A DNA stretch of 64,000 nt from Larix kaempferi. Taxonomy: Eukaryota > Streptophyta > Pinopsida > Pinales > Pinaceae. Below are positions 22,168 through 34,817 of the stretch, one piece after another. The notes under the pieces are model-generated. The model saw nothing but the letters and a program-made list of their open reading frames with translations. It had not been told where the DNA came from and searched no databases. Position numbers and translations under genes: made by a program. The DNA is taken from positions 5,411,501-5,475,500 of the forward strand of contig BSBM01000261.1 of the NCBI GenBank assembly GCA_027924585.1, read 5' to 3'. Position 1 is the stretch's first letter. Every line of letters starts with the position of its first letter.

Positions 22168-23080
22168 ATGTCCAGTCGTGATGGAGCCTCATTGGCCACC
22201 CCGACAGATTATGAACTAAAGGAACAACACGAAGAAAGAAGGACAAAGCATAGGATGGACCGTGGAGAAGGAAGCACAAGTGGTGGTCTTCCTGAGGAGC
22301 AAGTTAACAGGATTCTGGAGAAAATAACAGAGGTCGTAGAAGGAAACCGTGCGAAAGTCACATAGCACACAACATAATACTTCCACCAGGTAACCCAAAT
22401 ACTATCCACACTAACTAATGCAGTCATAGAGACAAGGGTACCACACGGGAAAGTCCCACCAAGTTTGTCGACAAGAAGGGTCGAAGTAGAGGTCGACACA
22501 CAACCAAGGATAGTACAAATTTTTTCAAACACAATGGAAACAGGCAATGAGGACTTGGACATAGAATTAAGGAAATATGATTCAATCATGGTAAATTTCA
22601 ATCTATTTCTTATGTTGTCACTACAGAGAATTCAAACCGCAGCAAGTGCGTAAATCAGTGACCACGAGGATGCAATTCATGAAAATATGGTGAGATATAA
22701 GCAGCAAGCGCGCATCAGTGAGATGGAAGCACGGCGCCTACAAGAAGAGAAATCCCAAACACTAGCTGAAAAAGAGAAGGCTATAGAGGATAGAGGTCAG
22801 TTGGAGAAGGTGATATCCAAGGAATGTGAGGAAGCCTCTGAGATAGATCAGTATATACTACCGGAAGCGAAATATATCTTGTTAGGCGTAGTTATCACTG
22901 AAGTGCGAAAAGAAAATGTAGAGTTACAGGCAAGAGAAGTACCAGGCACACCACCAGAACAGATCCAAAATCGCAAGGATGTGATAGAATAGAATATGAC
23001 AGATATCACAGGGATGGAAAAGGCAGCCCAGAGAATTGCGGAAGAGGTTACGGAGTTTTGGGGAAGCATAGTACCTTAGG
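22168..23080 (+). pseudogene. Gypsy-A downstream ORF, C-terminal coiled-coil part
   Basis: Broken by a few stops. It has a charged N-terminal segment, a stretch with IVQIF near 22500, then a strong Glu/Lys/Gln-rich coiled coil from 22687 (ARRLQEEKSQTLAEKEKAIE) to about 23080. The same order is seen on the minus strand at 1-1000, so this is a recurrent retroelement ORF. The function is unknown; the coiled coil suggests self-association. Confidence 0.55.
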
Positions 23081-23424
23081 GTGATGCCCCTACTCACGCA
23101 GATGACAAAGGCCCTGAAACTGAAGGAACTTGAGCATTGGGTAACTAAGGCACGCGAAAGGCAGCAAAGAACAACTACGCACCTAAATGAATTAAAAACA
23201 AAGGCAGAATAGTTGGCTATGCAGGAAATAGCAGGAATGACACAAGTTAAGCAAAATCTGGAATAGGTGCAACAGATGAATGGCGAGCACCCAACGGAAC
23301 AACAGGTACAAGATTGCGTAGTACTCAAAGTATCGACAAAAGAAGCTATCGACCAGATCCGAGCTGCATACGATGATTTCAGGTCCCAATTAAATGCACC
23401 AGAGGTGTTCAGCTGAGGTGGATC

Positions 23425-23440
23425 GAGGGGGAGACACAAG
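23425..23440 (+). other. Gypsy-A polypurine tract
   Basis: GAGGGGGAGACACAAG lies just before the 3' LTR. The purine run of 11 bases is at the normal place for the plus-strand primer. Confidence 0.75.
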
Positions 23441-23444
23441 TTTT

Positions 23445-24213
23445 TGTTGGGAGCGTGTTGGCACGGGGTTAGACAGCATGAAGTGCGGCGGCCTACAGTG
23501 ACAAGAAGGATCATCTGTGGAAGAAAGGACCATTCGTGGAGAACAAGGAGCCAACGGAAGCGCAAGACTAGTTTAGTTAGTTAGAATGGTTCATTTAGAC
23601 CATTTTGTAACTGCTATAGTCGCTTATAAATAGGATTATGATTGTAATCCTAAGGGCATCAGTTGATCAATAGACAAGTGGATGAATTGTGTAATGTTTT
23701 GCTCTTCCTTCAACAAGTTTTGTATGGATCCACGATAAGTTGTTTGGAACTATCCCTATGAGGGTTATGCCATGGGTTTTTGATGAGTTAATGCATGAAG
23801 ATGTTCGGATATGTCTCTTTGTTATATATTTGTTTGTGTTTGAATGATGAATATGCTTAAGTTCTGTTATTTTATAATTTTTGTTAATGCGATCGCTAGT
23901 TTTACCATGTTAGTGCGAATGTCGATTACACTTTGAATATACGAATGATTAATATATGTTTGAATTGGTAAGCATGATGCGAAGATAAATATATGGTTTT
24001 TGTAGCAATAGACTGAGAATAGATGCATGTCCTCACCCTACTACGGAAACCTGGTTCCTGCATCCCCCTTAATCATCTCGGATGAGACTTTACTAGCTCC
24101 GCGGGTGTTGCTGGAAAGGGTAAAACCTTTTTGGTCCGGTGCTAAAGGGTGTTTGGTTGGTGTTTTTTGACAACAGTGCAAAGTGAACCCCTGTTGACAG
24201 AACTGTGTCAACG
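23445..24213 (+). repeat. Gypsy-A 3' LTR
   Basis: 769 bp starting TGTTGGGAGCG and ending CAACG, where the 5' copy has CAACA. TATAAATAG lies at 23625-23633. The last 261 bp match 8942-9202. It is followed by only 26 bases before Copia-3. Confidence 0.88.
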
Positions 24214-24239
24214 GGATTATTCAAAATCAAAGTTATTAT

Positions 24240-25567
24240 TGTTAATTTTTTAATCTTTAATTCAGAAATGCAATAGTACTTGAAATCAAATAACAATCAT
24301 ACACATAAGAAATCATATTCGACACATGAATTTACCATGGGGAAACCCTCTATAACTTGAGGGAGAAAACCCCAACAAAACATTCCTTAGTATATTGATA
24401 GATATCAAATAATGTATTTTACATCAAGCACCCTCGGGGCAATTACAACAAGAGAAAGATAAAGAAGAGACTCATAATAATATCATGCATAAATAAAAGT
24501 GCATTTCCTTCAAGAGAGAAGAGAATTCGCTTCACATTGAATTCATTAATCATGTATAACATATTTATATATTCTTCACATGCATCGGATTTTATTTTTA
24601 TCTTATGACTTCAGGATGAAATTGCCCTCCATATGGATGCATCAATATTGCATGAAGAAGTGCACCCCATTTCTCATGTAGTGCATTAACTCACTGAACC
24701 GATTCTAAGGATGAAATTGCCACTTACTGAAATATTGCTCACTTAGTTAGGTGGCTAACTTAAGTGTCATCATGCAAATGTCGCAACTCAAGAGTCGTAT
24801 TTTAGTTTAACATAAGTTTCATATTTCAATTTAACACAAGTGGCATCATGCAATAACACTTAGTTAACTAGATCTTCTTTTTTATCACTTAGTTAACTCT
24901 CTTAACTAATTCTTTCTTGTTAACATCACTATAGTGATCAATTTTCGTTCTCCTTTGATTTAATGAAGTCTGCACTGAAGTTTAACAATTTGAATTTCTC
25001 TCTTAATTAATTCTTTTATATGCAATTCGAATTCTCTCATATCTTATCACATCTTATATTTATCTCTTGTCTTATTTGCATGGTCCACATATGCCAGCAT
25101 AATTATCATATCCAGTATACTAAGGAGATTTTACCAATGATATGATCATATTGTCCTACTATCGTTCCAAGTGGTTATATGCTAAAGTAATTCACTCTAG
25201 GGGTGGCTAGTCCCTAGAGGAGACTTAATAACTCAACCATGGTTAGTAGTACATCACACGCCATACATGATTTGACATGCAAAGCATCACGTCAACACAT
25301 GAGGCACCACCTCAACACATGAGGATATGTCTTGACGCACAAGACCTTAGCCTTGACTAGCAATACTATACAACATCATCACTTTGACATACAAAGCATT
25401 TTCCTCAACACATGAAGCTTAACCATTCTTGAGTCCAACCCAATATTCTTCTCCAAGTTTCCTGATTCCAACTCAAGCTCCTACAAGGAACTACCTCGAC
25501 ACACGGGGCTCAATCTTGACACACAAGATTGACATGGAGAATGACTCATGAAGTTGTAACTTTAACA
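24240..25567 (-). repeat. Copia-3 3' LTR
   Basis: 1328 bp from TGTTAATTTT to CTTTAACA. The minus strand just outside reads AAGAGGGAG (polypurine tract, 25568-25577). The pol frame runs through that tract and stops at the TAA inside the first bases of the LTR. Confidence 0.93.
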
Positions 25568-28500
25568 CTCCCTCTTAATGAGGGAGAAATTATCTGCCAT
25601 GCCAAGCTTGTCTTGGAAGTACCTATACTTCGTCACTGACATAGGATTAGTCAACATATATGCTATATGATCACTAGTACCAATGTATTGAATCCTTATG
25701 GCACCTCTCTGGACCATGTCTCTGATGTAGTGATACTTCATCTCAACGTGTTTCGATCTGTCATGAAACACATGGTTTTCTGAGAGATTTATGCAACTAT
25801 GATTGCAAATGACAATAATCTCAAGCTTCTCACCGAACAACCAAACAAGTAGCTTCCTAAGCCACACAGCTTCTCAGAAGGTGTTACTAGCTGCAATATA
25901 CTCTTCTTTTGTAGTACTCTGGGATATAGATCCCTGCTTCCCACTGGACCAAGAGATCATAGATGATCCCAAGCTAAAATAAAATCCAGATGTACTCTTT
26001 CGATCCATAATACTACCATCCCAATTGGATTCGGCATATCCAAGTAGCATCACTCCACCACTGGAAGCATATTTGAGTCCATAAGAAATAGTACCTCGAA
26101 GGTATCTAAGCACATGCTTGGTAGCAACCCAATTTCGATGTCTTGGCTCACACATGAACTAACTCAAGATACTCATTGAATAACATATATGTCCGGTCTA
26201 ATATGTATCAAATACATCAAGTAACCAATGATTTCTCTGTACATGGTACGATCCACTAGATCCAATATGAAATCTGACTCATGTAGCTTCTTTAGATTAG
26301 ACATCATAGGAGTAGTCATGGACTTACAATCCACCATACCAAATCTCCCCAATACATCAACTGTGCACTTTCCTTTAGAGAGAAAGATCGCATCTTTCCT
26401 TTGTCAAACTTATAGACCAAGAAAATAGTGCATAAGAACTAATTCTTTCATTTCCAACTCAAGAGTGAGCTCCCTCTTGCACCGAGTTATCTGTTTCTCC
26501 TCTCCAGTAAGGAACAATTCATCAACATAGAGAACCAAGATCAAAGGTTGGTTATTCACAACCTTGAAGTATAGGTTGGGGTCAGCTTCACGTTTAGAGA
26601 ATCCCAAGATCGAAATATAGTTGTCAATCCTCGAATACCAAGTCCTCGAGTCCTTCTTAAGCCCATACAAGGATTTCTTAAGTTTGCATACATGGGACTC
26701 CTTCACATGAACTACAAACCCCTCAAGTTATTGTATGTAAACCTCTTCCTCAACCTCACCATTGAGGAAGGCAACCTCTTCTTTATGTGAGAAGCCATAG
26801 GCCACAAATATTGCTTTATACTTTTCAATACTTCCATTAGCCACATGCTTGATTTTATAAAGCCACTTGGAAGTTACTATTTGAATTCCTGTCAGTTTTA
26901 GGAACCACTTCCCACACATCATTCTTTATGATAGATTTTTATTCTTCTACCATGGCATCTTTCCATACTTGCTTCTTAGAGGATTCCTTATAGGTAGAGG
27001 GTTATGAATCACTGATGTGACTCATCTATGCTACATATCGTGAAAATATTTCAGGTCACTTTCGCTCTCTAGATGAGCCTAGAGGTGTTCCATGTTTTTC
27101 TTCCTATTGCAGAATGTCTCGACACTATGCAGATCCCCTCTTAGCAGGAGGTTCATCTAGATATCTTTCTGTCATATCTTTTGGCTCTTCAATATCAAGC
27201 AGATCTACAAACTCTTATGGATTCTCCCTCTCAACATCTGAAAGGGGAGAATAAAAAACCAAATTCTCCATCATAGGAGTATCATGTTCCTCCATGTCTG
27301 AATCACATTGAAGTTATTTAGAGCACTTGAAGATAGCCTCTTCATGAAATGTTACATCCCTGCTGACTTCAATGTTTCTTTGTCCTGGAACATAGATTCT
27401 ATAAGCTTTGGAGGATTCACTATATCCAAGAAATGTTCCTTTCTTTTAGTATGGACCCATCTTTATTTTATTCCCTTTTGGTGCATGAATGTAGACAAGA
27501 CAATCGAAAATATTCAAGTGTCCAACATCTGGTTTTTTACTAATGAAAAACCTCTTCAGTGGTATTTTCTCCCAAGATAGCATGAGGGCTTCTATTTTAT
27601 TCTGAATATAAAAAGTATTGATGGAGGCTTCTACCCATAAGTATGTGGGCAGATCCTGATCACACATCATGTATTTTGCAGCCTCACATATTGTCATATT
27701 CTTTCTTTCAGCAACCCCATTTTGCTAGGGGTTGTGGGGTACAATCAGTTGTCTTTTTATTTCTGCATCTCAAAAGAATTCATTAAAGTCATGGGACTCA
27801 AACTCTCCTCCATTATCAGATCCCAAAGAATGAATGTGCTTTCCAGTCTGATTCTCAACCAGTGCTTTAAACTCTTGAAACTTGTTGAAAGTTTCACTCT
27901 TTTCTTTCATAAAATAAACCCATGACTTGCGAGAGAAGTCATCTATGAAAAGCACATAATACAAATAACCAGTGAAGGAGAGTATAGACATAGTACCACA
28001 TAGATCGGAATGAATCAATTCAAGGATCCCCTTGTATATTTTGGTAGTACTTGGAAAACTCTTCTTAATGTTATTTCCAAGAGCGCAACCTCTACAAACA
28101 CTCTCAAAATCATATTTAAACATGGGCATACCTTTCACCATATTTTGCAATCTGGGTAGCGCTTTGAAATAGAGATGACCGTTACTTCTATGCCACATCT
28201 CACAAGGACTGACTGTGTCATGGATCATGGCTTGAATGATTTTTCCAGGAACTTTGTAGTGACCTCCCTCTCTAACGCCAATCGCAGATGCAGAGTTCAA
28301 GTCTTCATGTTTAGGCCATAGGAGTGCTTTGTTGTCCATAAAGATAACTCTGAATCCTTTATCTTCTAGAACCGAAACAGACATGAGGTTCTTCTTCAAT
28401 CTAAGGACAAACATAATTTCATCCACATGCAGTGCATTTCCTAATCCAACTGAAAAGAACTGGATCCAATATTTTTGGATCAAATAGGTGGTATTATCTC

Positions 28501-29496
28501 CAAGCTCCACCTTACAGGAAAACTTCTTTTCCTTCAAATCTGTGATAGTGCTCCTATATCCAATAATGTGCTTGGAAGTGCCATTGTCTACTATCCATGT
28601 CTCAACACTAGTGGTAATGGATCCAGAAAGGGTTGAGACAAGATAGTACTCCTTCCTCATCTCTTGATCATCGGATGAAATCTTTCTTGTAGGTTCATCT
28701 TTTGTAGCAGTAGAAGCATGAAACCTACCCTTGAACTTTCCTCTTTGATTTGCATGACATTCTCTTGCATAATGACCCTTCTTATTGCAATTGAAACATT
28801 TAACTTTAGACTTATCAAAGTTCTTGAAATCATTCTCCTTTTTATGAGAGAATTTCTTGTGATATTTCTTACATTTTTCATCTATGTTGCAAGAGCGAGG
28901 TTTTCTTCTTTGGAGGCAATATACTTGATCTAGATTCTCCCTTCTTCTTGTAGGAAATCATGCTACAATATCTCAAAGTTAGGTTTCACTTCTCGACCAT
29001 TTACTGTAGCCAAGAATGTCTCCCATGAATATGGAAGACCATCGACAATGGTCTATATGAGACCATCATCATCGACCGTCACATCAATGCTCATGAGTTG
29101 GTCTCTTACTTGAGAGATATTTGTGAAGAAGGAAGCCACAACTTCGTCATTTTCCATCTTCATATTTCAAACCTTGTTCTTCAATGCTCTCTTTTGACTG
29201 GGCACCCTCTTCTCATAAATATTTTTCAAAGTGTTGAAGCATTCCCTTGTGGTCTTCAATGGAGTAATCACGGGCATCAAGTTGTCTTTCACAGAATCAT
29301 AAATGATTCTTTTTTCTTTGGCTTGATTCTTCTTGAAGGTAATGCGCCCTACATTAGAAGTAGGCTCTTCAATAACACTGGATACATATCCATCTAAATC
29401 ATTCTCTTTTAGGATATTCAGGATCTTTTCCTTCCAAGTATTGAAGTTCAAATTTCCTTCAAGACGACCTTCCGGTCTTACTGAGATTGAGGCCAT
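25562..29496 (-). pseudogene. Copia-3 gag-pol polyprotein, inactivated
   Basis: Starts at Met 29496 (MASISVRPEGRLEGNLNF). The zinc knuckle CFNCNKKGHYAREC (28757-28798) is intact. The protease has DNG instead of DSG (about 28575-28600). The integrase zinc site and core D lie within 27770-28660 and the rest in short pieces down to 27446. In RT the segment from GFSHKE joins directly to AFLNGEVEEEVY (near 26780), so about 40 residues including the first catalytic Asp are missing. The catalytic box reads YVDE, not YVDD (26518-26529). RNase H pieces lie at 25562-26155. Three separate lesions in catalytic sites, besides stops, rule out activity. Confidence 0.92.
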
Positions 29497-29575
29497 TGTT
29501 CTTCAAGTACTGTGCACACTCATGATCTACATAGGCTCAAGCTTGATTGTTGAACTTAGTTGTTTCACACCCTAA

Positions 29576-29587
29576 GATCTGATACCA
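29576..29587 (-). other. Copia-3 primer binding site (tRNA-Met-like)
   Basis: The minus strand reads TGGTATCAGATC, touching the 5' LTR. It is one or two bases off the TGGTATCAGAGC of the other copia elements. Confidence 0.85.
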
Positions 29588-30884
29588 TGTTAATTTTTTA
29601 TCTTTAAGTCAGAAATGCAATAGTACTTGAAATCAAATAACAATCATACACATAAGAAATCACATTCGACACATGAATTTACCCTAGGGAAACCTTCTAT
29701 AACTTGAGGGAGAAAACCCCAGCAAAATATTCCATAGTATATTGATAGATAGTAGAGAATGCCTTTTACATCAACCACCCTCAGTGCAATTACAGAGCAA
29801 GAGAAAGATAAAGAAGAGACTTAGAATAATATCTTGCACAAAGAAAAGCGCATTGCCTTCAAGAAAGAAGATAATTTGCTTCACATTGAATTCATCAATC
29901 CTGTATAACATATTTATATATTCTTCACATGCATCAGATTTTATTTTTATCTTCTAACTTCAAGATGAACTCGCCCTCCATCTGGATGCATCAATATTGC
30001 ATGAAGAAGTGTGCCCCACTTCTCATGCAGTGCATTAACTCACTAAACTGATTCTTAGGATGAACTCACCCCTTAACTAAAAAATTTCCCACTTACTTAG
30101 GTGGCTAACTTAAGTATCGTCATGCAAGTTCCGCAACTCAAGTTTCATCTTTTAGTTTAACATAAGTGTCACCTTTTAATTTAACATAAGTGTTGTCATG
30201 CAATAACACTTAGTTATCTAGATCTTCTTTGTTATCACCTAGTTAACTCTCTTAACTATTCTTTCTTGTTAGCATCGCTGTAGTGATCAATTTGAGTTCT
30301 CCTTTGATTTACTGAAGTTTAACAATTTGAATTTCTCTCTTAATTAATTCTTTTGTGTGCAATTCGAATTCTCTCATATCTTATCACATCTTATCATTAT
30401 CTCTTGTCTTATTTGCATGGTCCACATGTGTCAAGTTAATTATCATATCAAATATACTAAGGTTATTTTCCCAATGATGTGATTATATTGTCCTACTATC
30501 ATTCCAAGTGGTTATATGCTAAAATAATTCACTCTAAGGGTGGCCAGTACCTAGGAGAGACTTAATAGATCAACCATGGTTAGTAGTACATCACACACCA
30601 TACATGCTTCGACATGCAAAGCACCACCTCAACACATGAGGCACCACCTCAACTCATGAGGATCTGTCTTGACACACAAGACCTTAGCCTTGACTAGAAA
30701 GACTGTACAACATCATCACTTTGACATACAAAGCACTTGCCTCAACACATGAAGCTTAACCATTCTTGAGGCCAACTCAAGATTCTTCTCCAAGTTTCCT
30801 AAGTCCAACTCAAGCTCCTATAAGGCACTACCTCGACACACAAGATTGACCTGGATAATGACTCATGATGTTGTAACTTTAACA
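29588..30884 (-). repeat. Copia-3 5' LTR
   Basis: 1297 bp. Clearly homologous to 24240-25567 but about 10% diverged by eye, with indels (it is 31 bp shorter). Followed by ATTAT. Confidence 0.93.
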
Positions 30885-31550
30885 ATTATATCACTACATT
30901 TTAATAATCATGTATTTATTAAATCACCTCCCTTTATTTGCGTGTTCACAAGGTTTTTGTACACGACATATTGTTTTTTGTCATCAGTGCTCCTCTTTCA
31001 TATGGGAGCATTGATGCTCATTGTTGGTTAAGGTTCATCGGTGCTTCTTTATTGTAGGCGCACCAATTCTCCATGACTATAAATTGTAATGTTTAACAAT
31101 TCTATATTAATTATTATACATTTTATAATATTATTTTTATGTTTATTGATGATGTCTTTTTTCATATGCTTTTAACTATAAAATTTTATTTCAAACAATA
31201 AACATTATAATTTTTGTTTAATATTATTCAAGTATTTCATTTTTATGTTGTAAATAAGAGATCCATTAATAAACAAGGGTAAGAACTAATACTTGGAATA
31301 TTCAAAATCAAATTATTATATCACTACATTTTAATAAGCATGCATTTATTAAATCACCTCCATTTATTTGCACGGTCATGAGGTTTCTATAGATGTAAAA
31401 AAAAATTGTCATCAGTGCTCGTCTTTGGTATGGGTGCTCCAATGATCATTGTTGGTTTAGGTGCATCGGTGCTCATGTTTAGTATAAGTGGATCGACGCT
31501 TCTTTACTGTAGGTGCACTAGTGCTCCATGATCCATGTGCACCAGTGAGG
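30885..31550. repeat. Two imperfect direct copies of an AT-rich unit, about 429 bp apart
   Basis: The stretch tatcactacattttaataa occurs at 30890 and again at 31319. When Copia-3 is removed, its left flank (attcaaaatcaaa at 24219) also lines up with 31306. So the Copia-3 target was already a duplicated sequence. Both copies go on into ATCA(G)TGCTC-type short repeats. Confidence 0.7.
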
Positions 31551-31601
31551 TTTTGGACAAAAACGCACAATTCTCCTCTTTGGTAAAGGCGCATTAACGT
31601 C

Positions 31602-31790
31602 GGTGCTCTTCTTTAGTGAAGGCGCATGAATGTCGGTGCTCCTCTTTGGTTGAATTTCACTAGTGTCTATGCTACTCTTTGGTGAAGGTGCACCGGTGGC
31701 AGTGCTCCTCTTTAATGAAGGTGCATCGGTGTCGATGCTCTACTTTGGTGAAGGCGCACGGGTGCTCATCTTTGGTATAACCTCATCAAT
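31602..31790. repeat. Degenerate 33-bp tandem repeat
   Basis: Five or six diverged units of about 33 bp with the consensus tgctcctctttggtgaaggcgca followed by tcggtgtcg. The 73-codon frame over it (31663-31884) is a product of the repeat, not a gene. The units continue the short GTGCTC repeats at 30980-31560. Confidence 0.75.
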
Positions 31791-31884
31791 GCTTATTTAC
31801 TATAATCGCACCGAACCTCCGATGGAAACCTCCACTAAAACCTTCGACCGCCAACAAAAAACCTGTGCTAAAAACCTTCGTTAA

Positions 31885-33234
31885 TGCCTCAGCTAAAACC
31901 TTCGTTACCGATTGAGGAGGTTGTAGCAAATATTTTTTTGACAAATTTACCAAATCTTGTAACACTAAAAACCTCTATTAGAAGGTGTTTTCCTTGTAGT
32001 GGTCACACAAACAAATTCAAAGGGATAAAGAAAAATGTGAGGCTCGAGTAAGATGGTTGCAAAGCTCTAGGGATTTTTTTTGCTTATAAATTGCAATAAG
32101 CATTATTTAAGCAAATGTGGAATTAGAGATAGAAAGAGTAGAGTATATAGGAGTGAACTAAGGAATTTGACAAGATCTCCATTTGTGTGGGGTGCGAATA
32201 AGATGAAGATCAACGGGTATCAAAGTATGTAAATGGTTTGAAGTTTGTCATTTGGGACAAATCAATTTATATAAGATGCATTCAGTAGAAGAAGCATAGC
32301 AACTAGTGCTAAAGCTAGAGGAGAAACTATTGCACATGGATAGAAGGAGAAACTATGGCAAAGGAACGAGGAATTCATAGATGTAGAGGTCACAATTCCA
32401 CATGAGTGGAAGATGCCTACAATGAGAACACAATTAAAAACAATGAACTAGGTAGAGGTGAAGGTGGAGGACTAGTGCCACATATCACTAAATCAAAGAG
32501 CTTATTCATGCATGGTTCATAGCAAAGAGTCAAAATTCTAAGATAATCATTACATATTTCTAACAAATTTTCATAATAAGGCAGTTTGACCATCAAACTA
32601 ACCAATGTTATATTGATGTTAGATATGTCTATTATCACTTGTAAATAATGTTTATCTAATACTATCAATATTTGCAAAAAAAGGGATAACCCTCACTACA
32701 AATTAGACAAACATCATCACCATGCATAGTTTTAATGATTTCCTACTCAAAATTAGGCAAACCTATGAATAGGTAAGTTAGAACCATGAATGAGTTATGA
32801 CCTATGAATAGGTAAGTTAGAACCATGAATGAGTTATGACCTATGAATAGGTAAGTTAGAACCATGAATGAGTTATGATTTTAGCTTACATTAATGATTT
32901 AATTTATTTTACATAGGAAATTATTAAGAATTTACACAAATTTACTTAAATTGAATTATTTATTAAATATTAATAACATATAATTTTTATTTTTAAATAT
33001 ATCACAACTTATTAAAAATATATAAATGAAAAAATAAATATTTATAAAATAGTGAATTAACAAATTATATATATATATATATATCCTTTCAAACTTCATA
33101 TCATAGTCTACCAACTAACTTCAATACACCAAACACCTTCATGAGATATCTATCCAAAGATACCACAACTTTCATTTAATCCCACTTCCACCCTAGTAGC
33201 AGAAATTGAACATAAAGTAGCCACATGTTTAGGA
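31885..33234. other. AT-rich intergenic DNA
   Basis: No credible coding frame. It contains the 39-bp array at 32762-32878 and an (AT)n run at 33066-33084. Otherwise I see nothing assignable. Confidence 0.6.
32762..32878. repeat. 39-bp tandem repeat, three exact copies
   Basis: Three identical 39-bp units starting cctatgaataggtaagttag. The exact identity in otherwise decayed DNA points to a recent local expansion. Confidence 0.97.
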
Positions 33235-33527
33235 TATCCCTTGGTGGGAAGGTTTGTGGCCTCACTTGATTAAGTTGATCGAGGTATTCGTCTTACCTAT
33301 CATCTACTTTTCTTCTTATGGAGGTGAAGAAAATGATGTTAGGTGTTATGCGGTGAAATCAATGGAGGTGATCTTATGGAGGTGAAGTCAATGATGTTAG
33401 GTGTTATGCGGTGAAATCAATGGTGTTAAGTCAATGATGTTAGGTGTTATGAGGTGAAACCAATGGTGTCATGAGGTGAAATCAATGTTGCTATGTTGAC
33501 TCACTTAGTTGTTGTTTGCTCTATTGT
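33235..33527 (+). repeat. Inverted repeat, left arm (with internal minisatellite)
   Basis: Matches the reverse complement of 39226-39428 along its whole length, with divergence and a few gaps. Blocks in order: atcccttg.tgg..aggttt; cgtctt..tatcatctactttt; several copies of GGTGAARTCAATGRTGTTAG; gttgttgtttg. The left arm is longer because it holds more copies of the minisatellite unit (33320-33480). Confidence 0.65.
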
Positions 33528-33605
33528 GGAATGGAACATGCTAGCACTAGCATAATCTTTAATTAGGGAATGGAACATTGTAGCACTAGCATAATCTTTA
33601 ATAAT
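33510..33605. repeat. Short direct repeat of about 53 bp
   Basis: ggaatggaacat and tagcactagcataatcttta occur twice in the same order, at about 33526-33575 and 33578-33605. No other feature is seen. Confidence 0.75.
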
Positions 33606-34305
33606 TGGATCAATAATGGGAAGGCTAGGCTTGTGGTTTATGAAGTTGTGAGAATTTTCTAACTTTCTTTTAATTTGTGTGTTTTCATGCATGTTGTAGG
33701 ATGTTTTAAATGTGCGACTCTTTTATATGGTGTAGCTGAAATTGGGATGGAAATTATGTTATTTTGTAATTGATGTATTTTTATTTTTATTATTTTAGGT
33801 AATTATTTCGAGGTAAACTTCTAGGTATTTCTTCTCATTTCGAAGATGGTATCTAGAGTAAACCTTAGATTCTCTGGGGTACAAGGCTAAGTTAACAACA
33901 AGGGTCGGATTCATTACAACAATATTCTTAATATGAGCTCAACATGTCACTTAGGGGAATAGAACATGAGTGCAGAGGATAACACTCATCCCATAATCAC
34001 TCGAGCTAGACCCAATTTATTGTTATGGGTTGGATGTATTATGAAAAGTGTTGTGTCTATTGAGATTAGTTGGTAAGTTATAACTATGGAGTTTAGGGGG
34101 TTAAAATATCAAATTTTGAACTCTAAAAAATGTTTGCACCTCAAGGAATTTGATCCCTATTTACACTTAATAGATTGAGAGTTAAGATGGATCTATGTTG
34201 ATTTATTTTATTTTACTAATCATTTTTTTAATTTTTTAGTTTTTCATTTTTATTGGAGCCAATTTATGAATATTATAGCCATAACATATGATTATCAATA
34301 CATCT

Positions 34306-34337
<32 letters not shown>

Positions 34338-34437
34338 CAATAAAATTCAAACATTATTAGTTTCCATCGTTATATTATTATTATTATTTTATTTTTAGTT
34401 TCATAAAATATTATATTAAACCAACATATAGAAATAG
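33606..34437. other. AT-rich intergenic DNA
   Basis: No coding frame. It holds a (CA)n run at 34306-34324 followed by (TA)n at 34325-34337. Nothing else is recognised. Confidence 0.6.
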
Positions 34438-34817
34438 ATGTTCCCTCAGTTGGATTACCACAAAGAGGTTGATGGTCCTCTTTGCCTTCCTTCATATTTT
34501 AGCAATGGTTTTTCGAAGGGTTGTGCCTCCTTGAGACAACTATCTAGTGCATACCTAGTCGAAGAAGGCGTGTCTATGACAGGCTCTATGCCTAGGGGTT
34601 CAAGGTATTTTTTTAAGTCCCATAAAGGGTCAGTTTCTGGTTTGAAGAATGAAGTGGGATAGGGGATCTAACAAGCCTCTCAATATGCCCCTAGATTAAG
34701 GGGTTGCAGATCAGCATTGGACTAGGCCAGAGAACAAGCTTATAGGGAGATTGGTGTAGGGCATCATGAAACTATATTTGGGACTCTTACAACAATTTAT
34801 CCAAAGTGTGTTCATCA

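Larger units (their letters stand above)
8942..24213 (+). mobile_element. Gypsy-A: old, non-autonomous Ty3/gypsy-like element, split by Copia-2
   Basis: The 3' end of the 5' LTR survives (8942-9202) and matches the end of the full 3' LTR (23445-24213) with a constant offset and no indels. Between them lie a primer site, gag with several zinc knuckles, a protease, a second gag-like and pre-RT segment, a downstream ORF and a polypurine tract. RT, RNase H and integrase are not visible: the pre-RT frame ends near 13528. Roughly 24 differences in 261 LTR bases and many stops show age. Copia-2 (14333-21124) sits inside, with target duplication ACCAC. Confidence 0.85.
24240..30884 (-). mobile_element. 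Copia-3: complete-length but dead Ty1/copia element
   Basis: 6645 bp, LTRs of 1328 and 1297 bp, target duplication ATTAT (24235-24239 and 30885-30889). It is of a different lineage from Copia-1/2/4: longer LTRs, other gag, no tandem arrays after pol. The LTRs differ at roughly one position in ten with small indels, so the insertion is old. It sits 26 bp past the Gypsy-A 3' LTR, inside a locally repeated sequence (see 31302-31400). Confidence 0.93.

Noticed and set aside
31663-31884. 73-codon plus-strand frame
   Set aside because: It is produced by the 33-bp repeat; no start context or domain.
31990-32003. ccttgtagtg, the reverse of CACTACAAGG, as a possible CACTA transposon end
   Set aside because: The only candidate partners (30892 and 31321, CACTACATTTT) match over seven bases and no 3-bp target duplication fits.
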